Source: an uncultured Maricaulis sp.
GTDB taxonomy: Bacteria; Pseudomonadota; Alphaproteobacteria; Caulobacterales; Maricaulaceae
Assembly (NCBI RefSeq): GCF_947259345.1
Contig: NZ_CAMYLS010000007.1
Span: 1 to 64,000, forward strand
Direction of reading: 5' to 3'
DNA length: 64,000 nt
Under the pieces are notes generated by a model. That model saw only the letters and a list, made by a program, of their open reading frames with translations, did not search any database and had not been told where the DNA came from. The first letter of the stretch is position 1. The number at the start of each line of letters is the position of its first letter. The position numbers and the translations under genes are program-made. Positions 44,555 to 55,988 of the stretch are shown one piece after another.

Positions 44555-45756
44555 ACCTTGCCATGAAACCTGTTGTCCTGATCCTTGCAGCCGGCCTCGC
44601 CGCCTGCGCGACCCCGGCAATGCCGCCGCGAGCGTCCACGCCCGGCAGCCAGACCTGCGCCAGTTCGGAGGTGCGGGTCGATGCCGCGTTTGAAGGTGGT
44701 GCAATGGCCCACTGCCAGGCCGCCGGGCCGCGCGAGTTCGACATCACGATCCGGCCGGAAGACCAACCGATCAATCCCAGCCCCTGGTACGCTGTGCGCC
44801 TGACACCGCAAACCGCTGGCCCGGTACAGATCAATCTGCTCTATGGCGACGCTCGGCACCGCTACCGCCCCAAGACCGGGCCAGACGGTGACAACTGGAC
44901 CTATGTGGATGACGCTGACGTTAGAGTATCCGACGACCGCTCCGTGGCCCATATCCGGTTGGATCTCGACGCCGCACCTGTCTTTCTCACCGGTCAGGAA
45001 ATCCTGACTGCTAGCGACTACGCGACCTGGATGATGCCTTACAGGACACGCAATGACCTATCGGTCTCGACTGTCGGATACTCGCTGGAGAACCGCCCGA
45101 TCGAGATGATCACACACCATCCTGAGTCTGGTCGGGGCAGTGTCGTACTGATAGGCCGCCAGCATCCGCCCGAAACCACGGGGGCGGTGGCGATGCAGGC
45201 ATTTGTCGAGGTTGTGCTGGGTAGCAGCGCCCTGGCACAGGAGTTCCGGTCGACATACGGTGTCGTCATCCTGCCCCTGCTTAATCCGGACGGCGTACAA
45301 CACGGGTACTGGCGACACAATCGCGGCAGCACCGATCTCAATCGTGATTGGGGGCCCTTTGCTCAACCGGAGACCCGTGCAGCCCGTGACGCCATCGACA
45401 CGTTGGATCAATCGGCGTCCACGCGACCCGTCCTGTTCCTCGACTTTCATTCCACCAATCGGGATGTGTTCTACACCCAACCTGCCGGCGAAGACGGAAC
45501 GCCGTATCGCTTCACGGGACTTTGGCTGGAGCGTGCCGGCGCGCGCTTGCCTGGCTATGAGATCGAACGGGCAGAGCGGCACCAATCGGACCTGCCGACC
45601 GCCAAGAATTATATGTTCGGTCGATTCATGATCCCGGCTATCACCTATGAACTCGGCGACGATACGGACCGCGCACTTATCCGGCAGACCGCCGCGGTGT
45701 TCGCCGAAGAGATGATGGCCATCCTGTTGGATTACGGACTGGCCGCAGCTCACTGA
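44551..45756 (+). CDS. M14-family zinc carboxypeptidase lipoprotein
   Basis: A 401-residue protein with a good lipobox (GLAACATP), so an exported lipoprotein. An N-terminal beta domain (about residues 35-160) precedes the M14 peptidase. Zinc ligands are visible as His205 and Glu208 in GRQHPPE and His300 in LDFHST; the catalytic Glu367 is in TYELGD. Conserved NPDGVQHGYWRHNRG and DLNRDW segments place it near the cytosolic-carboxypeptidase/deglutamylase branch, which removes acidic C-terminal residues. It overlaps the lyase gene in ATGA. In this operon it may release an amino acid that exposes or follows the lyase reaction; that order is speculative. Confidence 0.87.
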   Translation: MNLAMKPVVLILAAGLAACATPAMPPRASTPGSQTCASSEVRVDAAFEGGAMAHCQAAGPREFDITIRPEDQPINPSPWYAVRLTPQTAGPVQINLLYGDARHRYRPKTGPDGDNWTYVDDADVRVSDDRSVAHIRLDLDAAPVFLTGQEILTASDYATWMMPYRTRNDLSVSTVGYSLENRPIEMITHHPESGRGSVVLIGRQHPPETTGAVAMQAFVEVVLGSSALAQEFRSTYGVVILPLLNPDGVQHGYWRHNRGSTDLNRDWGPFAQPETRAARDAIDTLDQSASTRPVLFLDFHSTNRDVFYTQPAGEDGTPYRFTGLWLERAGARLPGYEIERAERHQSDLPTAKNYMFGRFMIPAITYELGDDTDRALIRQTAAVFAEEMMAILLDYGLAAAH

Positions 45757-46200
45757 CGGGTACTGTCAGGCGAACGCGGAGCGGTCTCGAAAGCCCAACT
45801 TCGACGCATTGTCAGGTCGGCAGCCGACGCCATTCCGCCAAGACGGCAAGGCTTCCTTGGAGACTCACCCCCTGTTCGACCGGATCAATCGCCCGGTTCT
45901 TGTCGGTATCAAGGGAAGCCTGGACCTTCTATTTGCGCACGAGGGAGTGCTTCCCCAAAATCGGTTGGTCGCGACAAACTTTTGCGAATAATTGGGAGAT
46001 CGGGTTTTTTCGACCAACTCCCGACGGCTCGGCAAATTTTGGGAAACCAGCCTTCCCGATCGGCCTCAAAGCCCGAACAGAGACCGGCGGGACATATCGC
46101 GCCGGGACCGGTCATACGCCAAGGTCTGCATGCCGGGAAAAGTCGCGCCGGCGTGGCAACCGCGCACCGAAATTATATCTAATAATGTCAGGAAGATATG
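45757..46200. other. Intergenic region between the M14 gene and tRNA-Ser
   Basis: A 444-base gap with no convincing coding frame. Its main content is a nested inverted-repeat element (45913-46057). The last 60 bases before the tRNA 3' end are AT-richer (AAATTATATCTAATAAT) and may include the tRNA 3' trailer. No clear terminator seen. Confidence 0.45.
45913..46057. repeat. Nested imperfect inverted-repeat element near tRNA-Ser
   Basis: Three arm pairs nest correctly: GGGAAGCCTGG (45913) with CCAGCCTTCCC (46047), TTCCCCAAAAT (45951) with ATTTTGGGAA (46036), and GTTGGTCG (45964) with CGACCAAC (46011). Each has at most one mismatch or bulge. This could be a structured RNA or a MITE-like remnant. 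No terminal duplication was recognised. Confidence 0.42.
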
Positions 46201-46290
46201 TGGCGGAGAGAGAGGGATTCGAACCCTCGGAACGCTTGCGCGCTCAACGGTTTTCGAGACCGCCCCGTTCGACCACTCCGGCACCTCTCC
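46201..46290 (-). tRNA. tRNA-Ser (anticodon CGA)
   Basis: A 90-nucleotide class II tRNA on the minus strand. It has the acceptor stem GGAGAGG paired with the 3' CTCTCC, a long variable arm (GCGCGCAAGCGT region) typical of tRNA-Ser, the T arm GAGGGTTCGAATCCCTC, and an encoded CCA end. The anticodon loop reads CTCGAAA, giving CGA, which decodes UCG. All elements are directly visible. Confidence 0.95.
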
Positions 46291-46442
46291 GCGGGGAAGC
46301 GGGGTTGTGACCGAGTGGGCCGACAAAATCAAGGGCTGGATGCTGCACACGCGCCGCAGGGCAAGCAAAAATTTATTTTACCTACCCCGCCACCTTCCTC
46401 TAGGGTCCCGGCAAACAAGCAATGTGGGGTTTCGTGACCAGT

Positions 46443-46754
46443 ATGACCAAGTTCAATATCAAGACGCTCGCCTGCGCCGTCGGCGCTGCCACGCTCACCG
46501 CTGTCGCGGGCTGCGCAACCACGTCCAACGATGAAGTGGCAGAGGCACTCCCGGATCAGGGCGTCACGTCCGAGGGTGATCGTTTCACCTGCCGTCGCAT
46601 CCAGGTCACCGGTACGCGTCAGCGTGAACGCATCTGTTATACGGAAGCCGAGTGGGACGCCTACCAGGAGCGCGTGCGCGAGGGTGTGGACTCAACGCGT
46701 GAAGGCAATCGTGGCGAAGTGCGGCCGGACACATTTGGCGGCCCGGGCCGGTAA
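46443..46754 (+). CDS. Small Cys-containing lipoprotein of unknown function
   Basis: A 103-residue protein with a lipoprotein signal ending in LTAVAGC, followed by an acidic linker and a compact domain containing FTCRRIQVTGTRQRERIC and TEAEWDAY. Two cysteines in the mature part could form a disulfide. Similar short lipoproteins with an R-x-C-x-T-x-x-E-W pattern occur in alphaproteobacteria, but I know of no assigned function. The ATG at 46443 fits the signal peptide better than the upstream ATG at 46422. It lies alone between tRNA-Ser and the rplU promoter. Confidence 0.7.
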   Translation: MTKFNIKTLACAVGAATLTAVAGCATTSNDEVAEALPDQGVTSEGDRFTCRRIQVTGTRQRERICYTEAEWDAYQERVREGVDSTREGNRGEVRPDTFGGPGR

Positions 46755-46780
46755 CACGCGCATTTAGCACTGACAGCTGA

Positions 46781-46808
46781 TTGACTCTGGGGCGGGCATG
46801 CGTATAAC
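46781..46808 (+). promoter_or_regulatory. Sigma-70-like promoter of rplU-rpmA
   Basis: TTGACT and TATAAC are separated by 16 bases. Transcription would start near 46815, leaving an untranslated leader of about 150 bases before rplU, long enough for ribosomal-protein feedback, though no known leader motif was recognised. Confidence 0.7.
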
Positions 46809-46962
46809 GCCCGCTCCTGCTCGCGCGGCCAGCCGTTGCGGGCCCATAAATGATGAACAACGCTCCGGGCATACGGGGTGAAGAAAAAGGACCCGCCGAG
46901 CCAACCGGATCAAGGTGATCCCGCGGCCATCGGACGGATCGGACAAAAGGATAGAAACGATC

Positions 46963-47634
46963 ATGTTTGCAGTGATCAAGACCGGCGGTAAGCAATACCG
47001 CGTTGCCGCTGGCGACGAAATTCGCATCGAGAAGCTCGAAGGCGCCGCTGGCGACACGCTTGATCTCGGTGACGTTCTGATGCTCGGCTCTGATGCCGGC
47101 GTCACGGTCGGCTCGCCGACCATTGATGGCGCCCAGGTTATCGGCGAGCTGCTGGATACCAATCGCGCCCGCAAGATCATCGTCTTCAAGAAGCGCCGCC
47201 GTCAGAATTACCGCCGTACGAAGGGCCACCGTCAGTGGGGTTCGGTCGTGCGCATCGCGGAAATCGTCGCACCTGGCGAAAAAGCCAAAACCAAGCTGAA
47301 GTCGACCACAGCTGCGCCGAAGAACGAAGACGCTCCGAAGGCGAAAGCCAAGGCCGCTCCGAAAGCTGAAAAAGCTGCGGCGCCGAAGGCCCAGAAGGCT
47401 CCGGCCAAGAAGGCTGCGGCCCCGAAGGCTGCTGCCGCCGACGCGCTCACCGAGCTGACCGGTGTGGGCCCCGCCCTCGCCACCAAGTTGAACGAAGCCG
47501 GCATCACCACGTTCGCTCAGGTCGCGGCCTGGACTGAAGCCGATCTGGACGCCCTGAACGAGACCATCACCGGTCTCAAGGCCAAGGCTGAGAAAAACGA
47601 CTGGATCAACGCCGCCAAGGCGCTGGCCAAGTAA
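46963..47634 (+). CDS. rplU: 50S ribosomal protein L21 with HhH-like C-terminal extension
   Basis: A 223-residue protein. The first 103 residues are standard L21 ([32 protein letters not shown]), which sits on 23S rRNA. After that come about 55 residues of Ala/Lys/Pro-rich linker and a terminal domain of about 65 residues ([35 protein letters not shown]) resembling a helix-hairpin-helix nucleic-acid-binding fold. L21 is normally about 100 residues; extended forms are known in alphaproteobacteria. It is followed 15 bases later by rpmA. Confidence 0.96.
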   Translation: MFAVIKTGGKQYRVAAGDEIRIEKLEGAAGDTLDLGDVLMLGSDAGVTVGSPTIDGAQVIGELLDTNRARKIIVFKKRRRQNYRRTKGHRQWGSVVRIAEIVAPGEKAKTKLKSTTAAPKNEDAPKAKAKAAPKAEKAAAPKAQKAPAKKAAAPKAAAADALTELTGVGPALATKLNEAGITTFAQVAAWTEADLDALNETITGLKAKAEKNDWINAAKALAK

Positions 47635-47649
47635 TCGGAGGACTGATCA

Positions 47650-47919
47650 ATGGCTCACAAAAAAGCAGGCGGTTCATCCCGTAACGGTCGCGACTCCGCA
47701 GGTCGCCGCCTTGGTGTGAAGAAGTATGGCGGCCAGGAAGTCATTCCGGGCAACATCATCGTGCGTCAGCGCGGTACCAAGGTGAATCCGGGTACCAATG
47801 TCGGTATGGGCAAGGACCATACCCTCTTCGCACTTACCGAAGGCCGCGTGGTCTTCGCGAAGAAGTCCGGCGGCAAGGCCTTCGTCTCGGTAGAACCGAC
47901 GGCCAAGGCAGCTGAATAA
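47650..47919 (+). CDS. rpmA: 50S ribosomal protein L27
   Basis: An 89-residue L27 of standard length, beginning [20 protein letters not shown] and including [14 protein letters not shown]. Its N terminus reaches the peptidyl-transferase centre. There is no cleavable N-terminal extension of the Firmicutes kind. It is co-transcribed with rplU and followed by a terminator at 47982. Confidence 0.98.
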   Translation: MAHKKAGGSSRNGRDSAGRRLGVKKYGGQEVIPGNIIVRQRGTKVNPGTNVGMGKDHTLFALTEGRVVFAKKSGGKAFVSVEPTAKAAE

Positions 47920-47981
47920 GCGGTTCGCACATATCCGGACCGTGTCTTGAACAGGCAGGTCCGGAAACGCCAGATGCGTTT

Positions 47982-48016
47982 AAAGGGGAGACGGACCACC
48001 GCCTCCCCTTTTCTTT
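47982..48016 (+). terminator. Terminator after rpmA
   Basis: AAAGGGGAG and CTCCCCTTT arms around a GC-rich loop, followed by TTCTTTT, form a rho-independent terminator 60 bases beyond rpmA. It overlaps the spacer just before the acetyltransferase gene. Confidence 0.85.
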
Positions 48017-48037
48017 TGCCCCCGCGAGGAGAGGCTC

Positions 48038-48565
48038 ATGGGCCCGCGGATCGAAACTGAACGCCTGGTGCTGCGCCTGCCGGAGCTGGAAGATGCCGGC
48101 ACTGTTGCCACCTATCTGGGTGATTACGACGTCGCAAAGAATACAGCCCGCGTGCCGCATCCCTATCCGGAGCTGGCCGCGGAGATGTGGGTGCTGATCA
48201 CGCGCGCCAGCTGGCAGCCCGGTGGCAATCTTTCGCTGACCGTGGAAATGGATGGCGATGTAATCGGCGGCGGCGGCGTCTTCAAGCGCACCGCCGGCGC
48301 CGACTGGGAAATCGGCTACTGGATCGCCAAGCCCTGGTGGGGACAGGGTCTGGCAACCGAACTCGGGCGTGGCCTGATTGGCTATGCGCGCGAGACGCTG
48401 GGCACGCAACGGGTCATCGCCGGGCACTACATCGACAACCCGGCATCAGGGCGCGTTCTCGAGAAGCTCGGCTTCCAGTATACCGGGGACACTGCAGACC
48501 TGTTCAGCATGGCCCGCATGGGCAAGGCTACCACTCGAGACATGGTGTGGCAGTCCAACGGCTGA
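48038..48565 (+). CDS. GNAT-family N-acetyltransferase (RimJ/RimL-like)
   Basis: A 175-residue GNAT enzyme with the RimJ/RimL opening (ETERLVLRLPELEDA), the WEIGYWIAKPWWGQGLATE acetyl-CoA-binding motif A region and the C-terminal NPASGRVLEKLGFQYTG motif. These enzymes acetylate protein N termini or small amines; the substrate here is unknown. A gene of this type often follows rplU-rpmA in alphaproteobacteria. GAGGAGAGG lies just upstream of the ATG. Confidence 0.88.
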   Translation: MGPRIETERLVLRLPELEDAGTVATYLGDYDVAKNTARVPHPYPELAAEMWVLITRASWQPGGNLSLTVEMDGDVIGGGGVFKRTAGADWEIGYWIAKPWWGQGLATELGRGLIGYARETLGTQRVIAGHYIDNPASGRVLEKLGFQYTGDTADLFSMARMGKATTRDMVWQSNG

Positions 48566-48639
48566 CAATCGTCGCCGTAGCTCGCCGCTTCGCGTGATGA
48601 ACCACACATGGTCTCCACGCAGCCATGCCCGAACGCGGA

Positions 48640-52144
<3,505 letters not shown>

Positions 52145-52148
<4 letters not shown>

Positions 52149-52747
52149 TGCGCGACGGAGCACTTCGCGGCGAGGGCGTGTCGGCAGGCATGCGCATCGG
52201 CCTGTTTGGTGGCAGTTTCGATCCGCCGCATGCCGGTCACAGGCACGTCGCCCGCACCGCCCTGCGACGCCTGGGACTGGACCAGGTCTGGTGGCTCGTC
52301 TCGCCGCAAAACCCCCTGAAAGCCACCGCATCCGGCGATTTCGAACGACGCTTTGCTGCGGTCGAAGCCATCGCGAACGAGCCGGGCATGAAAGTCAGTG
52401 ATATCGAGACACGTCTCGGCACCAACCGGACCATCGACCTGCTCGACCATCTCAGACGCCGCTACCCCGCGACCCACTTTGTCTGGCTGATGGGCGCCGA
52501 CAATCTGGCCGGCATCCATCGCTGGGCCAACTGGACGGCGATATTCGAAACCGTTCCCGTGGCCGTCATCTCCAGACCCCAGGATGCCGTGCGCGCGCGC
52601 CTCTCCCGCGCCGCGCGGCAATATGCCGGCTCACGAATTCGTGAGAGCGAAGCCGCTGCACTGCCCCTCCAATCAGCACCGGCATGGACCTATCTGACTG
52701 AGCGGTTACACTCTCACTCTTCGACCGCGCTGCGCGCCCGCAACTGA
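52145..52747 (+). CDS. nadD: Nicotinate-nucleotide adenylyltransferase
   Basis: A protein of about 200 residues with the NadD signature RIGLFGGSFDPPHAGH (nucleotide-binding HxGH), WWLVSPQNPLK and WLMGADNLAG. It converts nicotinate mononucleotide to deamido-NAD in NAD synthesis. ATG codons at 52145, 52148 and 52190 are possible starts; the first overlaps the proB stop. It lies in the conserved obgE-proB-nadD order before rsfS, here interrupted by egtD. Confidence 0.95.
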
Positions 52748-52777
52748 TCTTCCAGACGACGCCGACAGGATAATACC

Positions 52778-53782
52778 ATGCACGACCGGGTCTCCGGCCG
52801 CCCGAGCGCTCACGCAGCGCTTGCTTTTTACGACGACCAGCATCCACCGGCCGGCGATTTTCTGGCTGATGTGCTGGACGGGTTCTCGCGAGTCCCGAAG
52901 CAATTGACGCCGGTCTATTTCTACGATGCCAAAGGCTCGGCGATCTTCGACGAGATCACCGAGCTCCCGGAATACTATGTTACGCGCACCGAGCTGGATA
53001 TTCTTGACCAGATCGGAACGGAGCTAGCGGCCCTCGCAGGGCCGGGCGCGGTTGTGATCGAGCCGGGCTCAGGATCCAGCGTGAAGATCCGGAAGCTTCT
53101 GAATGCCCTCACCGAACCCGCAGCTTATGTCGGCCTCGACATTTCAGGCGAGCACCTTGAGACCGCGTGCCAGGAGATTGCCGCAGACTACCCAAATCTC
53201 CAAGTCGGGGCGATTTGCGCCGACTTCACCAAGGGCCTGGATCTCAATCATCTCACACTGGAAAGCGGTCGGCGGCTCATCTTCTTTCCGGGCTCCACGA
53301 TAGGCAATTTCGAGCCGGATGGCGCGCGCGAGCTCCTGGCCGGGTTTCGGAGCGCCATGCGCCCCGGTGATGCAGTTCTCATTGGCGCCGACCGTGTGAA
53401 GGATCCCGACCGCCTCGTCGCGGCCTATGACGACAGCGCCGGAGTAACCGCCCGCTTCAATCTCAATCTGATCGACCGGATCAATGAAGAACTGGACGGA
53501 AGGATTGATCCATCGGCCTTGCGCCACGAAGCCGTCTGGAATGCGCAGAAGGCTCGCATCGAGATGCACCTGGTCGCCATCCGTGACCTGCACTTTACGG
53601 TGTCGGGGCAAGAGTTCGAACTGCGCGAGGGAGAGAGCATTCACACCGAGAACTCCCACAAGTTCACACCGGAGAGCTTCACTTCCCTAGCAGAATCAGT
53701 GGGTTTCGATGTCCTGCATTCCTGGTCCGACCCGGCTGATCTGTTCACGCTACATTGGCTCGAACCGGCCGACAAAGCGTGA
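52778..53782 (+). CDS. egtD: L-histidine N-alpha-methyltransferase (EgtD family)
   Basis: A 334-residue SAM-dependent methyltransferase. Features of the EgtD family include YFYDAKGSAIFDEITELPEYYVTR at the N terminus (given here only as its position, residues 46-70), the SAM motif IEPGSGSSVK, FPGSTIGNFEP, and IHTENSHKFTPESF near the C terminus. EgtD trimethylates histidine to hercynine, the first step to ergothioneine. No egtB is adjacent, so hercynine may be the product used, or egtB lies elsewhere. It is inserted between nadD and rsfS, which are usually neighbours. Confidence 0.88.
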   Translation: MHDRVSGRPSAHAALAFYDDQHPPAGDFLADVLDGFSRVPKQLTPVYFYDAKGSAIFDEITELPEYYVTRTELDILDQIGTELAALAGPGAVVIEPGSGSSVKIRKLLNALTEPAAYVGLDISGEHLETACQEIAADYPNLQVGAICADFTKGLDLNHLTLESGRRLIFFPGSTIGNFEPDGARELLAGFRSAMRPGDAVLIGADRVKDPDRLVAAYDDSAGVTARFNLNLIDRINEELDGRIDPSALRHEAVWNAQKARIEMHLVAIRDLHFTVSGQEFELREGESIHTENSHKFTPESFTSLAESVGFDVLHSWSDPADLFTLHWLEPADKA

Positions 53783-53824
53783 TACAGTGAGGTCTGTGTT
53801 TGGATGACAGAGAGGACTTAGACC

Positions 53825-54235
53825 CTGTCTACGGAATTATCGCGCCGCGCTGAGCAGGAAACGGCAGCTGCCGTTCGCGTCACCGGCGATGACGGCCCCG
53901 TCGAGGCCCTGGAAACCCTGATCCTCGACTCGCTCGATGACGACAAGGCGGAAAACGTCGTCGCCATTGATCTGCGTGGAAAATCATCCATCACCGATAT
54001 CATGATCATCGCATCAGGTCGTTCGGCAAGGCATGTCGCCTCGCTGGCCGATCACCTTGTGCGCAAGCTCAAGGATGCCGGCAGCGGGAAGGCCCGTATT
54101 GAGGGCACCCAGACCAATGACTGGGTCCTGATCGATGTTGGCGACATCATTGTTCACCTGTTCCGACCTGAAGTCCGGGAATTCTACAACCTGGAGAAAA
54201 TGTGGTCGGTCGAGCCAGGCGCTTCGGCTTCCTAG
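53825..54235 (+). CDS. rsfS: Ribosomal silencing factor RsfS, non-canonical start
   Basis: The frame encodes a clear RsfS: LDSLDDDKAENVVAIDLRG, SSITDIMIIASGRS, DWVLIDVGDIIVHLF and FYNLEKMW. RsfS binds L14 and blocks subunit joining in starvation. There is no ATG, GTG or TTG between the in-frame TAG at 53819-53821 and the conserved domain. The best start is the CTG at 53825, preceded by AGAGAGGA. Alternatively an ATG at 53804 in the same frame would encode MTERT before the TAG, so a sequencing error or nonsense mutation is possible. An internal ATG (54002) would delete half of the domain. Confidence 0.85.
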   Translation: MSTELSRRAEQETAAAVRVTGDDGPVEALETLILDSLDDDKAENVVAIDLRGKSSITDIMIIASGRSARHVASLADHLVRKLKDAGSGKARIEGTQTNDWVLIDVGDIIVHLFRPEVREFYNLEKMWSVEPGASAS

Positions 54236-54706
54236 GTGAAGCTGCGTATCGCGGCCCTTGGCCGGATCAAATCCGGCCCCGAACGAGACCTGGTCGATGA
54301 CTATGCCGGTCGCGGCACCGCGACCGGTCGTCCGATCGGCCTGGGCCCCTTGTTAGAAACCGAGATCGACAACCGCTCACTCAAGAGCGCGAGCGAAGAA
54401 AGCCGAGCACTGGCTGCGAGTCTTGAGCCCGGCACTCGCCTCGTTCTCCTTGATGAGCGCGGCAAGGCCCTGTCCTCGCGACAGCTTGCCCGGCATATCG
54501 GCCAATGGCGCGATGAAGGATGTCGTGAGGCCGTATTCTGCATTGGCGGCGCCGACGGTCACGACCGAAGCCTACTGCCCCCGCCGGATTTGATGCTGGC
54601 GTTTGGCCCGGCCGTTTTCCCGCACAAACTGGTGCGCGTGATGCTCGCCGAGCAGCTCTACCGTGCCATATCCATTCTCGCTGGCACGCCTTACCATCGT
54701 GATTGA
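54236..54706 (+). CDS. rlmH: 23S rRNA (pseudouridine1915-N3)-methyltransferase RlmH
   Basis: A 156-residue SPOUT methyltransferase of standard length. Conserved parts include LVLLDERGKALSS, FCIGGADGHD (SAM-binding knot) and the C-terminal RVMLAEQLYRA, then GTPYHRD. It methylates pseudouridine 1915 in helix 69. The start is a GTG lying directly after the rsfS stop codon, so the two genes are translationally linked. Confidence 0.95.
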   Translation: MKLRIAALGRIKSGPERDLVDDYAGRGTATGRPIGLGPLLETEIDNRSLKSASEESRALAASLEPGTRLVLLDERGKALSSRQLARHIGQWRDEGCREAVFCIGGADGHDRSLLPPPDLMLAFGPAVFPHKLVRVMLAEQLYRAISILAGTPYHRD

Positions 54707-54737
54707 GCGCCAGCCGGTAGCGAGCTAGCCTTCCGCC

Positions 54738-55943
54738 ATGTTGAGCCTGATTGCCGCCCTCCTGATCCTTCAGACCCAACCCGCCAGTCCACCGGACCCG
54801 GACGAAGCCGCTCGTCTGGAACAGGAAGAGGAGGCCGCCGCAGCGCGCGCAGAAGCAGCACGTCGCCAAGCTGAAGAACTGGCCGATGAGGTCGCGCTGA
54901 TGCAACGCCAGCTCGTTGATCTGGGTGAGCGGGTCGGAGCGAGCGAGAATGCGGCCTTGAGCGCAGAACAGCAGCTGAACCGACTGACGCGGGAGGAAAC
55001 AGACCTCCTGGAGCGGCTGACAGAGGATCGTGAAAGCCTCATCGATATTCTCGCAGCCATCCAGCGAATTGAGAGCCAGACCCCGCCTGCCGTAGTGGCT
55101 GCACCCGACGACGCGGCGGAGGCTGCACGTGCGGCTGCCTTGATGGCGGAGATTGCGCCGGCGCTTCGGGACAGGGCCGACCTGATCGCCGGGCAACTTA
55201 CACAATTGCGTGAAGTGCGAGCCTCGATCGAAGCCGAGCGGGCGACGCTGAACATTGCTGAGGAGGCGCTCTCATCCCAGCGACTGGAGCTGCAAGTGCT
55301 GATCGCGGAGCGTCGAGCGCTGGAAGCACGACGCCGAAATGAAGCCGTCGCCTTTCTGGAGGCCTCGAGCACTGCAGGCCAGCGCGCCCGCTCGATCCGT
55401 TCGTTGATCGGTGAATTGTCCCGCATGGCGGAGGTGATGCCGACCCTGAGCCCACGCCGGCAGCCGCCTGAGACGGGGGTTCCTGCCCCGCGACCCAGAC
55501 CGCCCCGCGAGCTCGTGTCCGCCCGCATTCCGACCGCACCACTCGAGACGCTGCGCTTTGCCGATGCGCGAGGGCGTCTGCGCCCGCCCGCTGCCGGCGA
55601 AATTGTGCGGGAGTACGGAGATATGGCCGAAGATGGCACAGCATCTGAAGGAATTTTCATTCGGACCCGCCCTCGGGCGCAGGTAGTGTCTCCCTTCGAT
55701 GGCCGCGTCGAGTTCGCCGGACCGTTCAACACATACGGCGGTCTCTTGATACTCAATGTCGGCGACGGCTATTATGTTGTGCTGGCAGGCATGTCCGTGA
55801 CGTATGCCAGTGTCGGTCAGAGCGTCCTTGCCGGGGAGCCGGTGGGCGCCATGTCCGAAAACACCCAACCGGCACCGGACTTGTATCTGGAGCTGAGACG
55901 GAATGACGATGCGATCGATCCCGGCCCGTGGTTCCGGACCTGA
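54738..55943 (+). CDS. EnvC-like murein hydrolase activator (degenerate LytM)
   Basis: A 401-residue exported protein. A short signal (MLSLIAALLILQTQPA) precedes about 200 residues of Ala/Glu/Arg-rich coiled coil, a proline-rich hinge and a C-terminal LytM/M23 domain (from about residue 285; VVSPFDGRVEFAGPF, LNVGDGYYVVLAGM, LYLELRRN). The zinc-binding histidines of active M23 peptidases are missing (the usual YAHL region reads VVLAGM), as in EnvC, which activates amidases during cell separation rather than cutting peptidoglycan itself. It sits in the conserved rlmH-envC-ctpA order. Confidence 0.88.
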   Translation: MLSLIAALLILQTQPASPPDPDEAARLEQEEEAAAARAEAARRQAEELADEVALMQRQLVDLGERVGASENAALSAEQQLNRLTREETDLLERLTEDRESLIDILAAIQRIESQTPPAVVAAPDDAAEAARAAALMAEIAPALRDRADLIAGQLTQLREVRASIEAERATLNIAEEALSSQRLELQVLIAERRALEARRRNEAVAFLEASSTAGQRARSIRSLIGELSRMAEVMPTLSPRRQPPETGVPAPRPRPPRELVSARIPTAPLETLRFADARGRLRPPAAGEIVREYGDMAEDGTASEGIFIRTRPRAQVVSPFDGRVEFAGPFNTYGGLLILNVGDGYYVVLAGMSVTYASVGQSVLAGEPVGAMSENTQPAPDLYLELRRNDDAIDPGPWFRT

Positions 55944-55988
55944 TCGCACCCGGGTCTGACCCATCGCGCTCAAAGGACGCGAGTTTGC

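Noticed and set aside
46201-46290. Integration site of a genomic island at tRNA-Ser
   Set aside because: No integrase gene and no repeated copy of the tRNA 3' end were seen nearby, so there is no support for an island boundary.
45809-46534. Short open frames around tRNA-Ser
   Set aside because: They run through the tRNA gene and intergenic repeats and lack ribosome-binding sites and protein-like composition.
54738-55943. Active M23 peptidase
   Set aside because: The LytM domain lacks the zinc-binding histidines, so an EnvC-like activator is the better call.
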